Shown here: positions 35,039 through 43,190 of the stretch, piece after piece
How positions within the stretch are numbered: position 1 is the first letter of the stretch
Layout: every line of letters starts with the position of its first letter
Assembly (NCBI RefSeq): GCF_003597675.1
Contig: NZ_CP030828.1
Location: 186,001-250,000 of the forward strand
DNA length: 64,000 bases
From: Neorhizobium sp. NCHU2750
Lineage (GTDB): Bacteria; Pseudomonadota; Alphaproteobacteria; Rhizobiales; Rhizobiaceae
Direction: 5' to 3'
Notes under the pieces: generated by a model
Database searches by the model: none
Seen by the model: the letters and a program-made list of their open reading frames with translations, nothing else
Told to the model about the DNA's origin: nothing
Translations under genes and position numbers: made by a program

Positions 35039-35968
35039 TCAGTGTGGTGCATTGAGGAATGCTTCGACTTCGGATCTCCTTGGTATCGGAGCAACGGCCC
35101 CGTATCCGCATGTCGAGAGTGCGGCTGCGGCGTTGGCATAACGTGCGGCCTCGATCGGTGATCTTCCCTCGATGAGCATCGCCAGAAACGAACCATCGAA
35201 TGTGTCGCCAGCCCCGGTAGCATCCACGCTCGCGACCTTGTAGCCCGCAATCTTCTGCCGGTTGCCACGTTCGGCTACCAGAACCCCGTCCTTGCCCATT
35301 TTCAAAAGGCAGAGGGAGGCGCCAAGATCCAGATAGAAGCTTGCGATGTCGTCCGGATCGGATAGTCCGGTCAGGACCGTTGCATCTTCCAGGCTCGGAA
35401 AGATAACATCACAGAGCGGTATCGTCGCATGGGTTATGGCTCGCGCCCGCGCCAGAGGCCACAGTTTGAGGCGAAGATTGGTATCGTAGGCCACCTTCAC
35501 GCCTGCCGCCCGTGCCGTATCTATTGCTGCCAATACGCTATCGCAGGCGGTGTCGCTGATCGCCTGACTGATGCCCGAGATATGCAGGTATTTTGCCCCT
35601 GCGATGTATTTCGCGGGGATGTCCTGCGGTTTTACCAGGCTAGCAACCGAACCGGCTCGCATATAGGAGAAGACGTGGCCGTCGGGGCCATGGGTCACGA
35701 AATACATGCCGGTATGCGCTTCCGCCCGCCGCACGACATGCGACGTGTCCACGCCTTCGGCCGCCCACAACTGCATGAACATGTCACCAAAGGCGTCTTG
35801 TCCAAGGCCTGTGAAATAGCCAGCGCGGACGCCCTGCCGGGCGGCCGCTATGGCGGTATTCGAGGTGTCGCCGCCAAAACCCAGACGGTAGAAGGTTCCA
35901 TCGGTACCTTCACCGCTCTGGTTGAATTCGACAAGCGGTTCGCCGAGCGCAATGAGATCCAACGCCAT
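35039..35968 (-). CDS. PfkB family sugar kinase, 2-keto-3-deoxygluconate kinase-like
   Basis: Cytosolic ATP-dependent kinase of 309 residues. PfkB marks: GEPLVEFNQ at the N-terminus, GGDTSNTAIAAARQG (sugar-binding GG), GLGQDAFGDMF, YDTNLRLKLW and the active-site DATGAGDTFDGSFLA with the catalytic Asp (about 250-264). The NLRxxLW and GGDTxN patterns are those of KDG kinases (KdgK), which make 2-keto-3-deoxy-6-phosphogluconate for Entner-Doudoroff cleavage. It is the last gene of the TRAP operon, 9 bp after the RraA-type gene. A close ketose or sugar-acid kinase is the alternative. Confidence 0.87.
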   Translation of the reverse strand: MALDLIALGEPLVEFNQSGEGTDGTFYRLGFGGDTSNTAIAAARQGVRAGYFTGLGQDAFGDMFMQLWAAEGVDTSHVVRRAEAHTGMYFVTHGPDGHVFSYMRAGSVASLVKPQDIPAKYIAGAKYLHISGISQAISDTACDSVLAAIDTARAAGVKVAYDTNLRLKLWPLARARAITHATIPLCDVIFPSLEDATVLTGLSDPDDIASFYLDLGASLCLLKMGKDGVLVAERGNRQKIAGYKVASVDATGAGDTFDGSFLAMLIEGRSPIEAARYANAAAALSTCGYGAVAPIPRRSEVEAFLNAPH

Positions 35969-35977
35969 GACAGATCC

Positions 35978-36628
35978 CTAGATGCGACCGTATTTGGCAA
36001 GGCCCTCGCGCAGGGAGCCTGCCTGGATGATGAGCTTTGCTTGTTCAAGTTCACGCATATCGATGTCCTGCGACATGGCGAGCACGTCTTCGGCATGAGC
36101 GTGCGGCACTACGACGACACCGTCGATGTCGGCAACGATGATGTCACCTGGATGCACGATCACGCCGCCGATCTGGACCGGCACGTTCGAGGCGAGGGTC
36201 TTGAAGCGACCGAGCGTGGTGCCGGGACTTGCGGAGCGGGCATAGACCGGGAAGTCATAGTCGCGGCGGATTTCGGTAATGTCGCGCACGCCGCCATCGA
36301 GGATGGCGCCTTCATGCTTGTTGGCAACGGCACCCGCCGTCATCAGGCCCCCCCATACAGCGACATCGGTTTCCTCGCCGATGGAGATGCAGATCACCGA
36401 GCCGGCTTCGCTTTCGTCGATCGCATCCAGTGCATGCTGCGGTGGCAGGAACTCGTCGCTCGGGGCTTCGAGGATGGTGACCGCCGGCCCGACGATCTTG
36501 CGATCGTTGATGCGTGGCTTGATGCATTCATCCATGAAACCGCGCCTGCCAGCAATCTTGTCCACGGCATCGGCCACCGATGCGGTTGCCACTTCGCGGA
36601 AGCCGGCGATCAATTCTTCCAATGTCAT
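35978..36628 (-). CDS. RraA/HMG-CHA aldolase family protein
   Basis: 216 residues. The class II 4-hydroxy-4-methyl-2-oxoglutarate/4-carboxy-4-hydroxy-2-oxoadipate aldolase signature G-x20-R-D-x2-E is present: Gly94, Arg115, Asp116 and Glu119 (ILDGGVRDITE). These enzymes release pyruvate from 2-keto-4-hydroxy acids with a divalent metal; the same fold includes the RNase E inhibitor RraA. The ATG at 36628 was chosen because AGGAG lies 8 bases upstream; the ORF extends to 36676. It begins 1 bp after the 2-hydroxyacid dehydrogenase stop, so an aldol cleavage or oxaloacetate decarboxylase step in sugar-acid breakdown is likely. Confidence 0.87.
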   Translation of the reverse strand: MTLEELIAGFREVATASVADAVDKIAGRRGFMDECIKPRINDRKIVGPAVTILEAPSDEFLPPQHALDAIDESEAGSVICISIGEETDVAVWGGLMTAGAVANKHEGAILDGGVRDITEIRRDYDFPVYARSASPGTTLGRFKTLASNVPVQIGGVIVHPGDIIVADIDGVVVVPHAHAEDVLAMSQDIDMRELEQAKLIIQAGSLREGLAKYGRI

Positions 36629-36629
36629 C

Positions 36630-37652
36630 TCAAGCACTCCTGTTTGCATCTGATAATGTCTGTCGGGCCTCGCCATCCCAGCGATTGACCCAGTTCCGGG
36701 GGAGTTCCCCCGAGAATACGCGTGCGATCTCCTCGCTCGCCTTGCGGCGCAGGTCGTCGACGGACTGTTCCGAGTACCAGCCCGTATGGTCGCTCACGAC
36801 CACGTTGGAGAGCGCGAAAAATGAATTGTGGGCCGTCGGCGGCTCCTGCTCGAACACGTCGAGGCCAGCACCGAAAATGCGGCCCTCCTGCAGGGCAAAA
36901 GCCAGCGCCGCACTATCGACCAGCCCGCCGCGTGACGTGTTGATGAGTATGGCGGTGGTCTTCATGCGGGCAATGAAGGCGGCATCAACGATATGCTTCG
37001 TATCGGGCGTGAGTGGCGCATGGAGCGACACGACATCTGCCTCTGCGGCAAGCCTTTCCAGGCTTGCCAGCTCTGCTCCATCCGGCGCCTCCTTCAGGAA
37101 GGGATCGAAGATGAGGCATTTTTCATAGCCGATGCCGCGGGCCTTGCGGTGGAAGGCACCGGCAATACGGCCATAGCCGATCAGGCCAAGCGTGCCACCG
37201 CGCAGGCGGTACATCGGTTCGGCGCGGGCGATATTCCAGCCACCTGCCCGGACAGCCCGGTCGCGGGTAACAACCCGTCGAGCCACGGCAAACAGCAGCG
37301 CAAGCGCCTGATCGCTGACCTCTTCCACGCCGTAATCGGGAACGTTGGCGACGTAGATGCCGCGGTCGGCGGCGTAGGGGCGGTCGATGTTGTCGACGCC
37401 AACGCCGTAACGCACGATGGCGCGGCAGCCGGGCATCAGGTCGATCGCGGTCGCGTCCACGGGGCTTTCCCGTACCAGAACGGCGTCTGCGCCTGCGACT
37501 GCCTTGCGGACGGCGTCCGCCGAGCCGTTGCAGGGAATTTCGACGACGCGCGCACCAAAGGGAGCCAGCACGGCGGCTTCGACGTCAGTCCCGCCATAGC
37601 CTTCGTCCAGTACGACGATCAGCGGATTTGGTGGCAATGGTGTCTCTCTCAT
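36630..37652 (-). CDS. D-isomer-specific 2-hydroxyacid dehydrogenase family protein
   Basis: Cytosolic NAD(P)-dependent oxidoreductase of 340 residues. Rossmann motif GLIGYGRIAGAF (about 145-156), catalytic Arg in INTSRGGLVD, Glu in GLDVFEQEPP and His in VVSDHTGWYSEQS, all in the order of phosphoglycerate/C-terminal-binding-protein-like enzymes. The ATG at 37652 was chosen because family homology begins just after it; its ribosome site is weak, and the ORF extends 26 codons upstream into the DctP stop. It lies between the TRAP binding protein and the aldolase-like gene and probably interconverts a 2-keto acid and a D-2-hydroxy acid derived from the imported substrate. Confidence 0.9.
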   Translation of the reverse strand: MRETPLPPNPLIVVLDEGYGGTDVEAAVLAPFGARVVEIPCNGSADAVRKAVAGADAVLVRESPVDATAIDLMPGCRAIVRYGVGVDNIDRPYAADRGIYVANVPDYGVEEVSDQALALLFAVARRVVTRDRAVRAGGWNIARAEPMYRLRGGTLGLIGYGRIAGAFHRKARGIGYEKCLIFDPFLKEAPDGAELASLERLAAEADVVSLHAPLTPDTKHIVDAAFIARMKTTAILINTSRGGLVDSAALAFALQEGRIFGAGLDVFEQEPPTAHNSFFALSNVVVSDHTGWYSEQSVDDLRRKASEEIARVFSGELPRNWVNRWDGEARQTLSDANRSA

Positions 37653-37678
37653 GATGCGCGCGTCTTCTTTCCGATCGC

Positions 37679-38692
37679 TTACTTCTGGGCTTCCGCGTCC
37701 TTGACGGCCTGGAGCAGGCCGTTCACCCACTTTTCGCCGACGGACTTCTTGAGCTGCTCGGCGACGGCGGGCTGGGTCGCCTCGCGGAACTTCTCGATTT
37801 CATCGGGGGTCGGCACATAGACCTGCATGCCGACATCGGTCAGGACCTTCTGGGCCGAGAGATCCTGGGCGCGCGTCATGTCGCGGTGAATGTCGCGAGC
37901 CGGGATGACGCAATCGTTGATCGCCTTCTTTTCCGTATCGGTCAGCGTCTGGTAGAACATGTCGCTGATCAGGTAGGCGTGCAGGCTGTAGACGTGGCCA
38001 TCGAGGGTGGCGTATTTCTGGCTCTGATAGAGGCTCGCCGCCATGATGTTGGTGACGCCGTTCTCCTGGCCATCGACCGTGCCCTGCGACAGGGCTGCCG
38101 GCAATTCACCCCAATCGATGGCGGACGGACTGGCGCCGAGCGACTGGACCATGGTGAGGAAGACCGGGGCCGGCTGGACGCGGATCTTCAGGCCCTTCAT
38201 GTCTTCGGGCGTCTTGATCGGGTGCTTGTTGTTGGTGAAGTGGCGAATGCCGTTGTCGGCATAGGCAAGCAGGCGGATACCGGTCTGCTTCAGCATCTCG
38301 TCGGCGAAATCCTTGCCGAACTTGCCATCCAGTACCTTGTAGGCGGTGGCATGATCCGGGAAGAGATAGGGCATGGCGAAGATGTCGAACGGGCGATAGA
38401 CGCTCGAAATGCCACCGTCATGCGAGACGACCATCTCAATCGTGCCGAACTTCAGTCCCTCCAGGGCATTCGTCGCATTGCCGAGTTGGCCAGCCGGGAA
38501 GATCTGGACCTCGATCGAGCCGCTCGTCGCCTGCTCGACGCAGGATTTGAACTTCAGCGCAGCGGCATGCATCGGCTGGTCTTCACGTGCAGGCTGGAAA
38601 TGTTCGTATTTCAGGATTTTCGGGGCGGCCATCGCCGGCATGACGCCGAGCGAGACAAGGGCCGATGTCAAAAGTGCGAGTTTCCTGAGCAT
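37679..38692 (-). CDS. dctP: TRAP transporter solute-binding protein, DctP family
   Basis: Periplasmic binding protein of 337 residues. Signal peptide MLRKLALLTSALVSLGVMPAMAA. DctP hallmarks: FPAGQLGNATNALEGLKFGTIEM, NNKHPIKTPEDMKGLKIRV with the carboxylate-binding Arg (GLKIRVQPAP), then ALSQGTVDGQENGVTNI. TRAP systems take up organic anions with a Na+ gradient. It follows the DctM gene by 26 bp. The kinase and aldolase downstream suggest a sugar acid or its lactone product as ligand. Confidence 0.94.
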   Translation of the reverse strand: MLRKLALLTSALVSLGVMPAMAAPKILKYEHFQPAREDQPMHAAALKFKSCVEQATSGSIEVQIFPAGQLGNATNALEGLKFGTIEMVVSHDGGISSVYRPFDIFAMPYLFPDHATAYKVLDGKFGKDFADEMLKQTGIRLLAYADNGIRHFTNNKHPIKTPEDMKGLKIRVQPAPVFLTMVQSLGASPSAIDWGELPAALSQGTVDGQENGVTNIMAASLYQSQKYATLDGHVYSLHAYLISDMFYQTLTDTEKKAINDCVIPARDIHRDMTRAQDLSAQKVLTDVGMQVYVPTPDEIEKFREATQPAVAEQLKKSVGEKWVNGLLQAVKDAEAQK

Positions 38693-38718
38693 ATTTTCTC
38701 CTCCATAAGCTCTGGGTA

Positions 38719-40008
38719 TCAGTGGGTGTATCCGAACAGATTGGGCAGCCAGGTGCTCAGTCCGGGGAACAGGACGATCAGGACAAAGACCACGAGTTCG
38801 GCGATCAGCATCGGCACGATGGACCGGGCAAGCGCGAACAGCGGCATCTTCGTCACGACCGAGACGACGAACAGCACGCCTCCCACGGGCGGTGTGATCA
38901 TCCCGATCGTCAGGTTGAGAATGACCACCATCGCAAAGTGCAGCGGATTGATGCCGGCGGCCTGTGCGACGGGAGCGAGGATCGGCACCAGGATGATGAC
39001 GGCTGGCAGCGTATCGAGAAACAGGCCGCAGACGAGCAGGAACAGCGACACGACGATCAGCAGGCCGAGCGGCGGCAGATCGAGAGAGACGATCGCCTGG
39101 CTCACCGATTGCGGGATCTGCAGCACGGTCAGCATGTAGGCGAAGATCGTGGCCATGGAGACGACGATCATGACGACGGACGACATCAGCGCCGTCGACA
39201 CGAGGATCTGCGGAATCTGCTTGATCGACAGCGTGCCGATGACGAAACGGCCGACGACGAAGGCGTAGACAGCGGCAACGGCGGAGGCCTCCGTCGGGGT
39301 GAACAGGCCGCTATGGATGCCGCCGAGAATGATGAGCGGCATCAGGGCTGCCGGAAACACTTTCCAGGACGACAGCAGGAACGTACCCCAGGCCGGGCGC
39401 GGCAGCGGGAAGGTAAAATTCTCGCGGCGGGCAATCCACCAGTTGAGGATGAGCAGCGAGACGCCGAGCAGGAGGCCCGGAATGATGCCGGCCATGAACA
39501 TGCCGATGACGCTGACACTGTTGTCGGTCAAGGCGTAGACCACCATGATGATCGACGGCGGAATGATCGGCGCGATGATCGAACTTGCGGCGGTCAAGCC
39601 GGCGGCGTAACCGAGCGGATAGCCTGCCTGGCGCATCATACGGATGATGACCGAGCCCGGGCCCGCGGCATCGGCGAGCGCCGAGCCACTGATGCCGGCC
39701 ATGAAGATGGCCATGATGACATTGGCATAACCCAGCCCGCCGCGGACGTTGCCGATCAGCTGACAGGCGAACTTCACGAGCAGATCGGTGATCTTGCCGC
39801 CGGTCATCAGTTCCGCCGCCAGGATGAAGAAGGGGATGGCCATCATCGGAAAGCTGTCGAGGCCGCTGAACAGCCTCTGGGCGACCAGCATGGGCGATAT
39901 ATGACCGCCCCACAGGAGCGATGCCAAACCGGCCCCGCCCATGGCCATGGAGACCGGCACACCGGCCAGAAGAGTGACCACAAAGACAATAATAAGGACA
40001 GCAGTCAT
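38719..40008 (-). CDS. dctM: TRAP transporter large permease, DctM
   Basis: Inner-membrane subunit of 429 residues with about 12 spans plus re-entrant hairpins. Marks: LLAGVPVSMAMGGAGLASLL, FILAAELMTGGKITDLLVKF, GISGSALADAAGPGSVIIRMM, PIIPPSIIMVVYA and the C-terminal NLTIGMITPPVGGVLFV, the two substrate/Na+ motifs of the family. It starts 2 bp after the DctQ stop and forms the translocation channel. Confidence 0.95.
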   Translation of the reverse strand: MTAVLIIVFVVTLLAGVPVSMAMGGAGLASLLWGGHISPMLVAQRLFSGLDSFPMMAIPFFILAAELMTGGKITDLLVKFACQLIGNVRGGLGYANVIMAIFMAGISGSALADAAGPGSVIIRMMRQAGYPLGYAAGLTAASSIIAPIIPPSIIMVVYALTDNSVSVIGMFMAGIIPGLLLGVSLLILNWWIARRENFTFPLPRPAWGTFLLSSWKVFPAALMPLIILGGIHSGLFTPTEASAVAAVYAFVVGRFVIGTLSIKQIPQILVSTALMSSVVMIVVSMATIFAYMLTVLQIPQSVSQAIVSLDLPPLGLLIVVSLFLLVCGLFLDTLPAVIILVPILAPVAQAAGINPLHFAMVVILNLTIGMITPPVGGVLFVVSVVTKMPLFALARSIVPMLIAELVVFVLIVLFPGLSTWLPNLFGYTH

Positions 40009-40010
40009 GG

Positions 40011-40544
40011 TCAGCGGGCCTCCGTCGCGACCATGGCGGGAGCCTCGCCGATCGCCTCGGCCGTCTCGGCGGCATCGAAGCGGCGCGTGACGTAATTACG
40101 GAATCCGAGAAGCAGGTGCAGCATGGACAGGACACAGCCGACCGGAACGGCGAGGTAGACCATGCCGAGCGGCAGGTTGAGCACCGCTGAGGATTGCATC
40201 ATCGTCACGCTGGAATAGGCAAAGCCGTACCAGGACACGAAGCCGAGGAAGACCAGAATGGCCACCGCGACGCAGAAGCGGACGGCGTGCATGGCAGGGG
40301 TGGGCAGCGCATCCTGCACCAGTTCCACCGCAACATGCGAACCGTTGCGAAGGGCAAGGCCGGCACCGAGATAGGCGGCCCAGATCATCATATAGCGGGT
40401 CACTTCCTCGACCCAGGAGAGTGAATCTCCCACCACATAACGAAGCACCACATTGGCGAAAACGAGCACGGTCATGATCAGCATGAGCACGCCGAGCACA
40501 AATTTGTTGAGCCAGATGAGGGCCCCATCAATTCGCGATAGCAT
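40011..40544 (-). CDS. dctQ: TRAP transporter small permease, DctQ
   Basis: Inner-membrane subunit of 177 residues with four spans (LVLLMLIMTVLVFANVVLRY-like first helix, MMIWAAYLGAGLALRNGSHV loop, and two C-terminal helices). The pattern SWVEEVTRYMMIW is the DctQ hallmark. It partners DctM. The ATG at 40544 has GGAGGAAG upstream. A 7-bp GC hairpin (40561-40567 with 40575-40581) lies in the gap to the upstream secreted protein gene and may tune expression of the membrane subunits. Confidence 0.92.
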   Translation of the reverse strand: MLSRIDGALIWLNKFVLGVLMLIMTVLVFANVVLRYVVGDSLSWVEEVTRYMMIWAAYLGAGLALRNGSHVAVELVQDALPTPAMHAVRFCVAVAILVFLGFVSWYGFAYSSVTMMQSSAVLNLPLGMVYLAVPVGCVLSMLHLLLGFRNYVTRRFDAAETAEAIGEAPAMVATEAR

Positions 40545-40560
40545 TCCACTTCCTCCAGGC

Positions 40561-40581
40561 GGGCGCCCTCCCTAGGCGCCC
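40561..40581 (-). promoter_or_regulatory. Intercistronic hairpin upstream of DctQ
   Basis: GGGCGCC (40561-40567) pairs with GGCGCCC (40575-40581), 7-base loop, no T-tract. It lies between the yellow/MRJP-like gene and the TRAP genes; partial termination or mRNA end stabilisation is possible. Confidence 0.45.
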
Positions 40582-40592
40582 GGTTGACACGT

Positions 40593-41789
40593 TCAGTTCA
40601 GATAGGATTTCGCCTTCACCGGCAGCTTCCAGATGGTGAAGTTCGGTACATCCGGATTGTCGAAATTCATGTCGCCATCGACCCAGAGGTGCAGATGGTT
40701 GGACATGACGTGCAGCGTGCCGTCCGGCGCGAAGGCCAGCGTATCGGGCCAGACCATTTCAGGATTGTAGGCTACCTGTGTCAGCCGGCGGGTGGACGGA
40801 TCCCATTTCAGCACGCCATTCAGCTGCAGGGCGGTCAGGTAGACATTGCCGTCCTTGTCGGAGGCGAGGCCGTCGGCATTCGACGGCAGCGTCGTCTCGA
40901 CCCGAACGGCCGCTTCGAGTTCGGACTCGGAGACCTTCGCATCACGCAGCAGCGCCGTCGGCAGCGAATAGAGCGTGTTGCCGGTAAGGCTCGTCCAGTA
41001 GAGCGTCTTGCGGTCACCCGACAGTGCGATCCCGTCGGCGCCGGTGCGCATGCGACCGTTCTTCAGAACCTGCCGGCCGTTGATGGCGAAGGAGAAATTG
41101 CTGTCGTCATTGGTAAATTTGGTGGCGCTCAGCACGCGGCGCGCCGTGTTGGCCTTGCGATCATAGACGATCAGGCCGCCGCAGAGCGGATCACCGAAAA
41201 TGCCGCTGTCGGCGATGTAGGCAAAGCCCGACGCATTGTCGACGACAACATCGTTGAGGAACGAGCACTTCTTGTCCGAAATTTCGGGGCCGAAGGCGAG
41301 GCGCTGAACTTCCTTGTTCGCTTTGATGTTCCACAAGACGAGCTTCTCATCCTTGGGGCCGGACGGCTGGCCGGCGACATGGCCCTGATCGAGCAGCCAC
41401 ATCACGTCGTTCTCGTCGATTTCGAAGCCCAGCACGGCTTTCAAGCCATCGGGATTGGATATGTCATTGAGCGCTGCGGATGGAAACGGCGCAAGTTCGT
41501 ACTTGTCGCCCGTCTTGACGACCTTGGAGACCGTGGCCGGCATGTCCGGGCCGCCCCAGCGGGCCGTCGTGACATACATGGAGCCGGCGGAATCGAACTT
41601 CAGCCCCTGGGCCAGGGTCTTGCCGAATAGCTTGCTCTGTTTCCACTTTTCGGCGGCTGCTGCGTCATCGAGCTTGTAGGGTAGGCTGTTCCAGCGCACG
41701 ACCGGCTCGGATACCTGGTCTGCAGCAAAGGCATTGCTCGCAAAATGCAAGGCGAGTATGGCGACGAGCGCCATCTTGGACTTTTTCAT
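40593..41789 (-). CDS. Secreted yellow/major-royal-jelly-protein-like beta-propeller protein
   Basis: Predicted periplasmic protein of 398 residues. Signal peptide MKKSKMALVAILALHFASNAFA. The mature part has propeller-type repeats of the MRJP/yellow family (related in fold to SMP-30 lactonases): MYVTTARWGGPDMPATV, VMWLLDQGHVAG, FLNDVVVDNASGFAYIADSG, TGADGIALSGDRKTLYWTSL, LPSNADGLASDKDGNVYLT and WPDTLAFAPDG. Bacterial members are unassigned or act as lactonases. As first gene of the TRAP operon it may open a lactone or bind the substrate before uptake. The ATG at 41789 has GGGAGGGG upstream; the operator for the adjacent GntR lies at 41830-41871. Confidence 0.83.
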   Translation of the reverse strand: MKKSKMALVAILALHFASNAFAADQVSEPVVRWNSLPYKLDDAAAAEKWKQSKLFGKTLAQGLKFDSAGSMYVTTARWGGPDMPATVSKVVKTGDKYELAPFPSAALNDISNPDGLKAVLGFEIDENDVMWLLDQGHVAGQPSGPKDEKLVLWNIKANKEVQRLAFGPEISDKKCSFLNDVVVDNASGFAYIADSGIFGDPLCGGLIVYDRKANTARRVLSATKFTNDDSNFSFAINGRQVLKNGRMRTGADGIALSGDRKTLYWTSLTGNTLYSLPTALLRDAKVSESELEAAVRVETTLPSNADGLASDKDGNVYLTALQLNGVLKWDPSTRRLTQVAYNPEMVWPDTLAFAPDGTLHVMSNHLHLWVDGDMNFDNPDVPNFTIWKLPVKAKSYLN

Positions 41790-41829
41790 GATTTCCCCTC
41801 CCAAGGAGACATCTTCCTCTCAAGATGCC

Positions 41830-41871
41830 AAACTGCTACCTTAGGCAGCAGTAAAACTAAGGTAGCAGTTT
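41830..41871. promoter_or_regulatory. 15-bp inverted-repeat operator between TRAP operon and GntR gene
   Basis: AAACTGCTACCTTAG (41830-41844) and CTAAGGTAGCAGTTT (41857-41871) are perfect inverted copies with a 12-base spacer that also contains GCAGCAG. It occupies the divergent gap between 41789 and 41894, so one protein bound there would control both directions. The GntR at 41894 is the likely binder. Confidence 0.75.
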
Positions 41872-41893
41872 AATCGTGCTTGTAAAGGGGGGC

Positions 41894-42646
41894 ATGATGA
41901 GCTCTGGTAAGAAGACTATTGCGAACTCAAAGCCGGCTTCTGGCCGGGAGAAAAATGTGACCCGGATAAGCCGCCCGAAACTACTCGTCGACGAAGTTAT
42001 TCGCTCTTTGCGTACGATGATTGTAGAAGGTCGTGTTCTACCCGGTGAACGTCTTTCAGAAAATGCGCTGGCTGCCGAACTCGGCGTTTCGACGACGCCG
42101 GTCCGCGAAGCGATTGCACTGCTCAGAAAAGAAGGGCTAGTCACGGTGCAGCCGCAGTCGGGCACATATGTTTTCGAACTGCAACCAGGGGAACTGGGGC
42201 AGCTATGCGAGTTGCGGTTTGCGCTAGAGCCCGCCGCCGTGCAGTTGGCGCTGGAAGACCCATCGTCGACGCTGGCCGACAAACTGGCCGCCATCGTGCA
42301 AGATATGGAGCTTGCTTTTTCAGAGGGGCGTGTTCGGGACTATCTTGCACTCGATACTGCATTCCATGAGGCGATCATCGAGGCTGCCAGCAATCCATAT
42401 ATCTCCAATGCATACGCGTTGATCGGGGCAAAAATGGCTGCCTTGCGGAATCGGCTCGGTCAAGACCAGCACCACATGGAAAAGTCTAAACGCGAACACG
42501 GCCAAATTGCTGAGGCCATTCGGTTACGCGATCTTGGTTTAGCGGCACAAATTCTCGTAAGGCATATCGCTCGCAAGGAAGGCTCCTACTGGGAGCATCT
42601 TGACCCGGATAATCCTCAACGCCTCATAAATCTGGCAGGGGGCTAG
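41894..42646 (+). CDS. GntR family transcriptional regulator, FCD type
   Basis: 250 residues. Winged helix at about 30-95 (RTMIVEGRVLPGERLSENAL, then LGVSTTPVREAIALLRKEGL), FCD domain at about 105-235 with metal-site histidines in DTAFHEAIIEAASN, SKREHGQIAEAI and LVRHIARKE. Two ATGs (41894 and 41897) follow AAAGGGGGG; the ORF opens at GTG 41876 inside the operator-proximal DNA. Divergent from the secreted propeller protein and TRAP operon, which it probably represses until a sugar-acid effector binds. Confidence 0.92.
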   Translation: MMSSGKKTIANSKPASGREKNVTRISRPKLLVDEVIRSLRTMIVEGRVLPGERLSENALAAELGVSTTPVREAIALLRKEGLVTVQPQSGTYVFELQPGELGQLCELRFALEPAAVQLALEDPSSTLADKLAAIVQDMELAFSEGRVRDYLALDTAFHEAIIEAASNPYISNAYALIGAKMAALRNRLGQDQHHMEKSKREHGQIAEAIRLRDLGLAAQILVRHIARKEGSYWEHLDPDNPQRLINLAGG

Positions 42647-42666
42647 CCAACCTGCAGCAAGTCTAT

Positions 42667-42726
42667 GGTTCGGAGCCGTTTAGCATGCTAGCCGAACCTG
42701 AATAGGGCAATGAAAGGCTTTGCCCT
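42667..42726 (+). terminator. Tandem hairpins after GntR gene
   Basis: Two stem-loops in a row: GGTTCGG (42667-42673) with CCGAACC (42692-42698), whose loop contains GCATGC, and AGGGCAA (42704-42710) with TTGCCCT (42720-42726). No long T-tract. Probable end of the GntR transcript. Confidence 0.5.
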
Positions 42727-43190
42727 AGCCGCTTCTGCTATCGGTTAACGCACGATCTCGGTCACCAGTTTCAGTTCGCGGACATGGCAGCTTTCGTATC
42801 TCTCGAAGTGGGACCTTGCCGGCAGACTTAGCCGCATATGACTTCCCGGCTGGACCGTTTCACATCGAGTTTTGGCCCGCGAGGTTTGCTCTTCAGCCTC
42901 CCTGTGTCGGCAGGTGCGGCGTACGTTACGGCTGTCTTCCAGACGAAGCCTACTCACCTCTACCGGCAAGGCTTCTATCCACCCCGCGCCCCCACCAAAC
43001 TCCGCAACGCCTTCAGCGAAAGTGTGTCGGCATGCCGGGGGGAGGGGAGCCGTTTCGTTACGATGAAATCGAACCGCGATTTGGCACCTGCCAGGGAAAC
43101 TCTGCAGCCATCAGCTCCCGTCGAAGCCCGATGCTATTCACACATCAACGCCATCTTCCAGGCGCACGGTCATTCAAGTGCCAAGGTCGT
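42727..43190. other. No supported gene
   Basis: About 460 bp separating the GntR unit from the convergent end of the LysR gene. Small frames on both strands have no ribosome site or recognisable motif. A minus-strand frame (42745-42969) and a plus-strand frame (42838-43194) look like chance or decayed sequence. Confidence 0.5.

Noticed and set aside
38722..40095. 457-codon plus-strand frame across DctM
   Set aside because: Extremely His/Asp/Gln/Arg-rich antisense of a hydrophobic membrane protein.
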